A stretch of 17,263 bases of DNA from a bacterium (lineage in GTDB: Bacteria; CSSED10-310; JAJRTK01): positions 1-17,263 of the forward strand of contig JAJRTK010000171.1 in the NCBI GenBank assembly GCA_024278345.1, read 5' to 3'. The notes under the pieces were generated by a model. It was given only the letters and a program-made list of their open reading frames with translations. It did no database searches and was not told where the DNA came from. Both the position numbers and the translations under genes were made by a program. The first letter of the stretch is position 1. Each line of letters starts with the position of its first letter. Shown here one piece after another: positions 6,535-13,535 of this stretch.

Positions 6535-9381
6535 ATGGTGAATCACGAGGACAATCGGTCTCCTGATCCTTTGGAACAGGGGGAGGTATGGCCAGTGGAG
6601 GCCGAGGAGATGTGGGAGGCACTTCGTGTGGAGGAGATCGAAGCGGAGGCACGGAAAGCGGTTTCGCCAACGCCAGATGGCGGGCGGTGCGTCGAGAGTT
6701 CCGAGGAGCCTTCGGAATTTCGCCTTGGCGACCGCCTCGCTGGCCGTTACGAGTTGGTTGAGTTCTTGGCCCGTGGCGGAATGGGGGATGTCTTCGTGGC
6801 TCGGGACACAGCGCTTGGAGAGAGAGTCGCCGTTAAGATTCTCCGCTCCAACCGCGCCGCTGATCCCGAGGCGCTCCGGCGTTTCAAGCGGGAGATCCTC
6901 CTGGCTCGCAGGGTCACCCATCCCAATGTCTGCCGGATCTTCGAATACGGCCAGCACGTGACTTTGGTGGACGAGGCCCGGGGGATGCCCGGTGTGTTGT
7001 TTTTGACCATGGAGCTCTTGGAGGGCGAGACCTTGGCGGAACGCCTTCACCGGTGTGGGCGCATGAGCGAGGCGGAGGTGATGCCGCTCCTTCGCCAGAT
7101 GGCGGCGGCTTTGGATGCCGCTCACGCGGCGGGTGTGGTGCATCGGGACTTGAAGGCGAGCAATGTGAGCCTCGTTCCTGTCTCCTGCGGAGAAGGTGGC
7201 GAAGATCGTGTTGTGATTACCGATTTTGGGCTTGCTCGCAGCTTTGGCGCGGAGCTGGATTTGCTCCAGGGCCTGACGGTGGATGGCACGATTGTGGGGA
7301 CGCCAAGTTATATGGCGCCGGAGCAGATCCGAGGTGAGGAGGTCACGGCTGCGACGGATCTCTATGCTCTCGGGGTTCTTCTTTACAGGATGCTCACAGG
7401 GGTTCTGCCCTTTGGTGGGAAGAGTGTGTCGAAGATGATGCGCCAGCGCCTTTCTGCCCCTCCGCCGTCGCCCCTGGACCTTGTTCCGGAGCTGGACCCG
7501 AAATGGGCGGCCGCGGTCCTCAAGTGTCTTGAGCCGGAGCCACCCAATCGCTTCCAGAGTGGGGGCGAGCTTGTGGACTGGTTGGAGGTCTCCGTGCCCC
7601 GAACACCAGGGCGGACTCAGGGGGAGGGCGCGCCGGGCCGCGGTGGCACCTCCGAAAACGGTGGAGAGGCAGTGAGGGGCGCTTCCGCTGCCGTGGCTGT
7701 CACGGAGGTCGAAGAAGAAGAGGATCTCGCGGCGGTGGAGACCCGGCGGTTGCTACCGGGAGATCTTGCTCCTGGGAAGGAAAAGGTCTCAGAGCAGCCG
7801 GATCCAGAGGGTTCGATTCCCAACGGATCGGTTTTGGCGGGTCGCTACCGGATTATTTGTTTTATTGCCGAGGGCGGTGCTGCCGAGGTTTACGAAGCCG
7901 AGGATAGGAATCTTGGCGAGCGGATCGCCCTCAAGGCTATTCGGCCCGGGATCGCAAATGACAAAAAAGCATTGGAACGATTTCGCCGCGAGATCCAGCT
8001 CGCCCGGAGGGTGACTCATCCCAATGTCTGCCGAATCTTCGATCTCCAGTTTCATGGTGGGAGAGAGGAGAAACTAGAGACACCCACGCCCTTCGCCTCG
8101 CCGGATCAGCCAGCCCCTTCGTTGGCTGGTGACTCTAGCGCCGATTCTTCTGTTGGCTATTGTAGAGCCGTGGTCTTCATGACCATGGAACTTCTGAATG
8201 GGATGACTCTGGCGCAGAAACTTTCTCAGTGCGGGCGGTTTTCCGTGGAGAACGCGCTTACGCTCATCGAGCAGATGGGAGCGGCCCTGCATGCTGCTCA
8301 CCGGGTGGGCGTCATTCACCGAGACTTCAAAAGTCAGAACGTGATGCTTGTTCCCGCTCCAGCCGGCGACCGTGTGCGGGTGGTCGTCACCGATTTCGGG
8401 GTCGCTCGGGCTATATCGGGCGAGGACGGGGAGGACTCCACCCTCACGAAGGACTGCGGCGGGATCGTAGGCACTCCGGACTACATGTCACCGGAGCAGG
8501 TGGAAGGGGAAGACTGTTCCTTTCGTTCCGACATCTATTCTTTTGGAGTGGTTGTCTATGAGATGGTGACGGGCCGGCTCCCATTCGAAGGGAAGTCCAA
8601 AATATTTGCGTTGTTCCGGCGCCTAGAGGAGCGGCCGCTCTCACCCTTGGAGATTGTACCCGACCTCGACCCCAAATGGGCATCCGCCATTCTTCGCTGC
8701 CTGGAGCTGAAGCCCAAGGATCGGTTCAAGAGCATCCGGGAGGCGGTTCGAGCCCTGGGCGGAAGGCGGCTTTCTTCCAGACGTCCCGCCGCACAGGTTT
8801 TCCGGCCACGATGGTGGATCCCGGTCTTGCGGCCGGTAGCCTTTGCGCTTTTACTTGTCTTGGTGGCTTTTGCTGGCTACGCTGCAAGCTACCTCTTGTC
8901 CTCTGGCCAGTGGTTCCGGACTCCATCGGTGCATGGCGAATCCAGGCCTTCCATCGCCATGCTTGGTTTCAAAAACTTGTCTCGCAAGCGGGAAACAGCG
9001 TGGTTATCGGGCGCTTTGTCCGATGTGGTGGTGGCTGCCCTGGCGGAAGCGGACCAGTTTGAGATCATCCCCAGCGAGGCTGTGGTCCGGATGAAGCTCG
9101 AGCTTTCCGTGACTGTGGAAGATAGCCTGGCCCAGGACTCCCTCCTTCGGATTCGGGACTATCTGGGAGCGGATTTCGTCGTGATGGGGTCCTACTTGGC
9201 CTTGAGGAGTGGCAAGGGCCAGGCGCTCCGGATCCAACTGGCGGTGCAGGACACGCAGCGAGGGGATACGGTTCGAATCTTCTCCGAAACAGGAACGGTG
9301 GACGGTTTCCTCGATGTGGTTTCCGGCGCCGTGATGAAACTCAGGAAAGGCTTGCGACTCCAGACAAAGGTCAACCAGTAG
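6535..9381 (+). CDS. Membrane Ser/Thr kinase with two tandem kinase domains and TolB/FlgO-like sensor
   Basis: A 948-residue protein with two Hanks-type kinase domains. Domain 1 (about 70-350) has GGMGDV, K101 in VAVK, HRD 203-205, DFG 230-232 and APE 261-263. Domain 2 (about 436-742) has GGAAEV, K467 in IALK, HRD 595-597, DFG 620-622 and SPE 652-654. Both keep the residues needed for ATP binding and phosphotransfer. The linker (355-430) is acidic and low-complexity. One membrane helix at about 764-788 leads to an outer domain (805-945, SIAMLGFKNLSRKRETAWLS) like the TolB/FlgO-type modules on acidobacterial receptor kinases. It probably senses a periplasmic signal and phosphorylates cytoplasmic targets. 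The ATG at 6535 has a poor ribosome site; an in-frame ATG at 6610, preceded directly by GAGGAG, would remove only N-terminal low-complexity sequence. A second kinase gene follows 142 bases later. Confidence 0.9.
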   Translation: MVNHEDNRSPDPLEQGEVWPVEAEEMWEALRVEEIEAEARKAVSPTPDGGRCVESSEEPSEFRLGDRLAGRYELVEFLARGGMGDVFVARDTALGERVAVKILRSNRAADPEALRRFKREILLARRVTHPNVCRIFEYGQHVTLVDEARGMPGVLFLTMELLEGETLAERLHRCGRMSEAEVMPLLRQMAAALDAAHAAGVVHRDLKASNVSLVPVSCGEGGEDRVVITDFGLARSFGAELDLLQGLTVDGTIVGTPSYMAPEQIRGEEVTAATDLYALGVLLYRMLTGVLPFGGKSVSKMMRQRLSAPPPSPLDLVPELDPKWAAAVLKCLEPEPPNRFQSGGELVDWLEVSVPRTPGRTQGEGAPGRGGTSENGGEAVRGASAAVAVTEVEEEEDLAAVETRRLLPGDLAPGKEKVSEQPDPEGSIPNGSVLAGRYRIICFIAEGGAAEVYEAEDRNLGERIALKAIRPGIANDKKALERFRREIQLARRVTHPNVCRIFDLQFHGGREEKLETPTPFASPDQPAPSLAGDSSADSSVGYCRAVVFMTMELLNGMTLAQKLSQCGRFSVENALTLIEQMGAALHAAHRVGVIHRDFKSQNVMLVPAPAGDRVRVVVTDFGVARAISGEDGEDSTLTKDCGGIVGTPDYMSPEQVEGEDCSFRSDIYSFGVVVYEMVTGRLPFEGKSKIFALFRRLEERPLSPLEIVPDLDPKWASAILRCLELKPKDRFKSIREAVRALGGRRLSSRRPAAQVFRPRWWIPVLRPVAFALLLVLVAFAGYAASYLLSSGQWFRTPSVHGESRPSIAMLGFKNLSRKRETAWLSGALSDVVVAALAEADQFEIIPSEAVVRMKLELSVTVEDSLAQDSLLRIRDYLGADFVVMGSYLALRSGKGQALRIQLAVQDTQRGDTVRIFSETGTVDGFLDVVSGAVMKLRKGLRLQTKVNQ

Positions 9382-9523
9382 AGAGGCGAAATGGCATTTG
9401 TGGGATCTTTTTCGCGGCGCCATCGCTTCAGGAGCTATGCCGGGCAAGGCGGAGCATGCTATGGGGAATAATCTTGCATAGGAAGGCTTTGGTGGAAGTC
9501 GTGCCAGTAGGAGAGCAGGACTC

Positions 9524-10486
9524 ATGAGAGAAGTTTGCGGATCGCAGGGCGGAGCTGAACCTGCTGCGCGGGAGGGCTATGCCGAGGAGCGTTTGTTTGT
9601 CCAGGGAGAGGTCGTCGCTCGTCGCTATCGCATTAGCCGGTTTATTGCCCGCGGCGGGATCGGGGAGGTTTACGCGGCGCACGACACGGAGCGGGGCATG
9701 CCGGTGGCTCTCAAGGCCTCTTTGCTGCCCACCGGCGCCAATGACAAGAGTTTGCGGAGATTCCGCCGTGGTGTCGAGCTCGCCCGGAGGATCCGCCACC
9801 CGAATGTCTGCCGCGTCTTTGATCTTGGTTTTCACCGCTTGCCAGAAAAATCCCCGTTGAACGGAGAAAAGGAAGTCGTTTTTACTTCCATGGAGCTTTT
9901 GGAGGGAGAAACATTAGAATCAATGCTGAAGGCGGAGGGTCCACTTTCAACGCTGGACTGTCTTCCCATTTTGGAGCAAATCGTCGCTGGCCTGGCAGCC
10001 GCCCATGATTTGGGCATCGTCCACAGAGACTTCAAGCCATCCAATGTTTTGCTGGTTCCCGCTGCTTCCGGGAAGGAGGGCCTGAGAGTCGTGGTGACTG
10101 ATTTTGGGCTGGCACGCCTTCAGGGGAATGAGAGCCAGTCCGCGGGAGTCTTGACAACGGATGGCCAGTTGGTGGGGACTCCGGACTACATGGCGCCCGA
10201 ACAGCTCAGCGGTGGGAACGTGACTCCCGCCGTCGATATCTACGCTTTGGGCGTCGTTTTGTACGAGGCCTTGACGGGGGCCCGGCCATTTGCCGGGAAA
10301 ACCGCGTTTGCCCGGGCCTTTCAGCGTCTCAATGCCGCTCCCCAGCCGCCTCGAACTTACGTCCCCGATCTCGACCCAAGGTGGGATGACATGGTGATGC
10401 GCTGCTTGGATCGACAGCCCGGCGGTCGGTTTTTAGGCGTCCGAGACCTCATCCATTCCTTGCGGGAATCGCACTGGACCCCATAA
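9524..10486 (+). CDS. Soluble Ser/Thr protein kinase
   Basis: A 320-residue single-domain Hanks kinase. Visible motifs: GGIGEV (44-49), K64 in VALK, E85, HPNVCRVFD (92-100), HRD 167-169 with N174, DFG 193-195, TPDYMAPEQ (219-227) and DIYALGVVLYE. All catalytic residues are present. There is no membrane helix or sensor domain, so it acts in the cytoplasm, perhaps on or downstream of the tandem receptor kinase encoded just upstream. It shares the unusual HRDFK form and HPNVCR motif with domain 2 of that kinase, which suggests gene or domain duplication. The ATG at 9524 has AGGAG ten bases upstream. Its 3' end faces the convergent MEMO1-AMMECR1 gene, 179 bases apart. Confidence 0.9.
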   Translation: MREVCGSQGGAEPAAREGYAEERLFVQGEVVARRYRISRFIARGGIGEVYAAHDTERGMPVALKASLLPTGANDKSLRRFRRGVELARRIRHPNVCRVFDLGFHRLPEKSPLNGEKEVVFTSMELLEGETLESMLKAEGPLSTLDCLPILEQIVAGLAAAHDLGIVHRDFKPSNVLLVPAASGKEGLRVVVTDFGLARLQGNESQSAGVLTTDGQLVGTPDYMAPEQLSGGNVTPAVDIYALGVVLYEALTGARPFAGKTAFARAFQRLNAAPQPPRTYVPDLDPRWDDMVMRCLDRQPGGRFLGVRDLIHSLRESHWTP

Positions 10487-10548
10487 ACCAGATTCTGGCC
10501 TAGCGCCCATCGCCCCTCAACCATGGCGCCGGCACCCATTGTTCGATT

Positions 10549-10590
10549 GTGGAGCTCTTGGAGGGCAAAATTCTAGAAAACCACCTTTTT
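10549..10590 (+). pseudogene. Possible relic of a kinase gene
   Basis: TGGAGCTCTTGGAGGGC at 10550-10566 is identical over 17 bases to 7010-7026 inside kinase domain 1. The frame reads VELLEGKILENHL, compared with MELLEGETLAERL and MELLEGETLESML in the two kinase genes. It lies 64 bases after the soluble kinase stop. It may be the remains of a third kinase copy, but the matching stretch is too short to be certain. Confidence 0.3.
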
Positions 10591-10600
10591 TTATGGTTGT

Positions 10601-10650
10601 GTTCCGCTCCCGTCGCCCGCCGTCCGGCAGCCGCCGTCCGCCATTGGCCA
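10601..10650 (-). repeat. Intergenic repeat family, copy 3
   Basis: On the minus strand the core (10645 to 10601) starts AATGGCGGACGGCGG and ends GGGAGCGGAAC, aligning without gaps to copies 1 and 2. It sits 15 bases after the stop of the MEMO1-AMMECR1 gene in the gap between convergent genes and is inverted relative to the other copies. The similarity upstream of the core is limited to a few bases. Confidence 0.6.
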
Positions 10651-10665
10651 GAAGATCCTTGGAGA

Positions 10666-12270
10666 TCATGGCGCGGGGGATTCTGGTGAGCTTTCCATGA
10701 GTCGTGGGGGCAGAGGGCCGATTTCGTAGGCAGTGTACCGAAGGAGCTTGGCCTTGTCAGAGGCCCAGCAGCCAGCGGGGGAACCCTGTTTCCGGCAGAG
10801 CCGGGAAAGAAAGAGCCTCGGCTTGGCAAGAGTCTCCCAAACTTGCGGAAGATAGGTGGATTGGCGGCCTTCGTGGATCAGGATGACGCCGTCGATGCCG
10901 GGTCTCAAAAGACTAGGATAATCCTTGGGCGATCGGGCAAGGAGCCGTTTCGGGAAGCTGAGGATGGAGATGGAAAGGGAGAGATCGGGGAGCTCTTGAA
11001 CCGTGACCGGAGGAAACCTGGGGTCGCGGGTGGCGGCGCTGATAGCGCATTCTCGCACCGCTTGATGAAGGGGGGACTGGGGACGGATGTGGCCGATGCA
11101 GCCCCGGAGTTGGCCATCCTTTTTCAGGGTGACAAAGACGCCTCGTTGGATGCGGTAGATCGGGTGCCGCTCCAGCAGTTGCGAAGGCGTGGAGGCTGTT
11201 TCCCCTTTTTCCACGTAGGCGCGGAGGGTCTCCCAGGCCAGCTCGAGCAGGTCGTTTCCTTCGGCTTCAGAGAGATAGACAGGCGGGGCGAAGGCCATGG
11301 CTGAGTAGCCCACCACGCGGCTTGGGTCTCCAGTGACATCGCCGGAGTTTCGGTACGCCAGAAGGTTGGGCTCCCATCCCCGGCGCCGGGCAAGCTCCAG
11401 CATGGTGGCAAGAACCTGGTTGCCGTCGGTGGTGACGGACTGAAGGCAGTCCCGATCCTGGCTGAGAATGCAGTTGATGGTCTGCTTGTCCAGATCTCGC
11501 GCCTTGGGACCGGGGTAGAAGTGAGAGAGATCCACACTGAAGACCATAAGAGTCTCGTCATCGGCGTAGTGAGCCAGAAGCTGGGCCAGATGGTCGATGT
11601 CGGAGGCGGAGAGCCGCCCGGCGATCATGGGCACGATGGTGAAGTCCGGAGGATTGGCGCGGTCTCGAAGCTGCTGGAGGAAGGGAAGCTCGGCTTCCAA
11701 CACGTGCATGGTGTGGGCTTTGGGGACGCTCTTGAAAAGAGGATCTTTCAGAAGCTCGTCGGCAATGCTGGAGAGAGGGATCTCGGCTCCGGGAATCGCG
11801 TAGTGGGAGACGTCCGGGATGGAGACGCCCTTGAAGTTGGCCTCGGCATTGTGATTGGCCGCAAGGAGAAAGACCCGGCGGAAGCTCCGGCCCACTTCCC
11901 GAAAGCTGGTGGCGGCGATGGCGCCGGAATAGATGTAACCGGCGTGAGGCACCAGGATCGCCCGGACATTCCGGAGCCCCACCGACGGATCCGCCGCCAG
12001 CATGGCGGAGACCTGGCGGTAAAGCTCCTTGGGGTCGGCAGGGTAAAAGCTTCCAGCCGTGGTGGGCGAGCGGATCTTATTGGTGGAGGTGCGGAGAGAC
12101 AATGGCCGGTTCCGGGAAAGTGGTTGACCGCTCTTGGCCGAATCGGGGGACTTGGCCATGGGACCGGGCCCCCCCACCATGAGCATGATGCCCGTGGAAG
12201 CGGCCAAAAGAAGGATCAGGGAGCAGAGCGCCCGCCCGGCGCCGCCTTCGGATTCCAGAGATTCGTTCAT
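10666..12270 (-). CDS. MEMO1-AMMECR1 fusion protein with N-terminal membrane segment
   Basis: A 534-residue fusion of two parts of the AmmeMemoRadiSam system. Residues 14-34 form a hydrophobic helix (ALCSLILLLAASTGIMLMVG), a signal or anchor. MEMO1 spans about 66-332: AGSFYPADP (72-80), VPHAGYIYSG with H109, NHN with H140, VDLSHF with H250, and NSGDVTGDPSRVVGYSA. The three His match the metal-site His of the MEMO1/LigB-like fold; the Cys ligand of human MEMO1 is not kept, as I recall for bacterial members. AMMECR1 spans about 335-518 with LRGCIG (388-393). Usually these are separate soluble proteins; their reaction is not established. I start at the ATG at 12268-12270, which overlaps the AmrS stop as ATGA, not at the upstream in-frame start at 12372 inside amrS. 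It is the last gene of the operon. Confidence 0.88.
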   Translation of the reverse strand: MNESLESEGGAGRALCSLILLLAASTGIMLMVGGPGPMAKSPDSAKSGQPLSRNRPLSLRTSTNKIRSPTTAGSFYPADPKELYRQVSAMLAADPSVGLRNVRAILVPHAGYIYSGAIAATSFREVGRSFRRVFLLAANHNAEANFKGVSIPDVSHYAIPGAEIPLSSIADELLKDPLFKSVPKAHTMHVLEAELPFLQQLRDRANPPDFTIVPMIAGRLSASDIDHLAQLLAHYADDETLMVFSVDLSHFYPGPKARDLDKQTINCILSQDRDCLQSVTTDGNQVLATMLELARRRGWEPNLLAYRNSGDVTGDPSRVVGYSAMAFAPPVYLSEAEGNDLLELAWETLRAYVEKGETASTPSQLLERHPIYRIQRGVFVTLKKDGQLRGCIGHIRPQSPLHQAVRECAISAATRDPRFPPVTVQELPDLSLSISILSFPKRLLARSPKDYPSLLRPGIDGVILIHEGRQSTYLPQVWETLAKPRLFLSRLCRKQGSPAGCWASDKAKLLRYTAYEIGPLPPRLMESSPESPAP

Positions 12271-13535
12271 ATCCACCTTCCCGCGATGGGGTAACCGCAA
12301 GGGCAGCGGTCGCCCTGAAGTTGCTTGGAGAGAATGAAGTACCCACGGCGCTCCAGAAGAATCAGGCCGCATGCGGGGCAGCGAGTGTGCTGGCCCGGGT
12401 GGTTGGGCAGGTTGCCCACGTAGACGTAGTGGAGCCCCTCTTCCTTGGCGATCCGCCAGGCCTGGTCCAAGAGCTTGGCTGGCGTCGGCGGCAGCGCCTC
12501 CAGCTTGTACGCCGGGTGGAAGCGGGAAAGATGAAGGGGAACGTCAGGCCCCAGGGTGCGGACAATCCATTGGCACATGCGCCGTATCTCCTTGAGATCG
12601 TCTGAATAGGTGGGGACGATGAGGCGCGTGATCTCCGTCCAGACGCCTTCCTCCCGGAGGATCTCCAAGGTCCGGAGAACCGGACCCAGGCGGGCGCCAG
12701 TCACCCTCTTGTAGAATCCCTCCGTAAAGCCCTTGAGATCGACGTTGGCGGCGTCGATGAAGCGGCAGAGCTCCCGGAGCGGCCGCTCCAAAATGTAACC
12801 CGCCGTCACCAGGACGTTTCGGATGCCGAGCTCCCGCGCTTGCCGCGCCGTGTCCGCCACATACTCATAGTAGATCAAAGGTTCGGAATAGGTGTAGGCG
12901 ATGGACGGGACCTCGGCGGTCTCCACGCTCTTCACCAGCTTTTCAGGCGGCAGATCCGAGTTTTGTGTCTCTTCCGGCTTGAATTGAGAGATCTGCCAGT
13001 TCTGGCAGTTGATGCAGCGAAGGTTGCAGCCCGCCGTGGCGATGGAGAGAATGCTGGTGCCGGGAAGAAAGTGGTAGAGGGGCTTTTTTTCCACCGGATC
13101 GAGATGGACGGCGCAGGGATTGCCCCAGACCAAGGTGTGCAGCTTGTTTTGGACCACCACCCGAGTCCGGCAGAAGCCTCTGTCACCTTCCCCAAGGACG
13201 CAGCGGTGCGGGCAGAGCTCGCAATAGACAAGGTTGCCCCGGGCGCGGTACCAGTCGGCCTCCCGGGACCATTCCCAAAGCTTGGCCGGAGCGTCGTTCC
13301 GGAATCCCACTCGAAGCCCGCCCCGGCCCGAAGGTTCCAGGATCAGATCGTGGATTGCCTGCCCCGCGAGAATCGCCGAACAGCCTCCCACAATAAGCTG
13401 CCGGAGGAAGCGGCGGCGGGCCAGTAGCTCGTCATGGGACAAGCCATCATCCTGTCGGGATGGCTGGCATTGTCGCGATTCTTCGGGCGGAAGCTCGGCA
13501 GAAATCCCGTCGTGGGGAGGCAGTCTATCCTTCAT
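12267..13535 (-). CDS. amrS: AmmeMemoRadiSam radical SAM enzyme with Tat-like N-terminus
   Basis: A 422-residue radical SAM protein of the PflA-like AmrS family. The SAM/[4Fe-4S] motif is C170-x3-C174-x2-C177 (GCNLRCINCQNW). Before it is a Cys motif C105, C108, C112, C122 (YCELCPHRCVLGEGDRGFC), and at the C-terminus a ribbon-like C386-x2-C389 with C411 and C413 (CPCGYPIAGRWI), all typical of the family. Residues 40-60 read RRRFLRQLIVGGCSAILAGQ, which looks like a twin-arginine export signal after a long polar N-region. The ATG at 13535 has GGAGG six bases upstream and overlaps the stop of the upstream gene by 11 bases; an ATG nine codons earlier lacks such a site. The stop overlaps the MEMO1-AMMECR1 start. 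The substrate is unknown. Confidence 0.9.
   Translation of the reverse strand: MKDRLPPHDGISAELPPEESRQCQPSRQDDGLSHDELLARRRFLRQLIVGGCSAILAGQAIHDLILEPSGRGGLRVGFRNDAPAKLWEWSREADWYRARGNLVYCELCPHRCVLGEGDRGFCRTRVVVQNKLHTLVWGNPCAVHLDPVEKKPLYHFLPGTSILSIATAGCNLRCINCQNWQISQFKPEETQNSDLPPEKLVKSVETAEVPSIAYTYSEPLIYYEYVADTARQARELGIRNVLVTAGYILERPLRELCRFIDAANVDLKGFTEGFYKRVTGARLGPVLRTLEILREEGVWTEITRLIVPTYSDDLKEIRRMCQWIVRTLGPDVPLHLSRFHPAYKLEALPPTPAKLLDQAWRIAKEEGLHYVYVGNLPNHPGQHTRCPACGLILLERRGYFILSKQLQGDRCPCGYPIAGRWI

Noticed and set aside
11521-12294. Plus-strand open frame of 257 codons opposite MEMO1-AMMECR1
   Set aside because: It is antisense to well-supported MEMO1 motifs and is Gly/Arg/Val-rich without recognisable domains.
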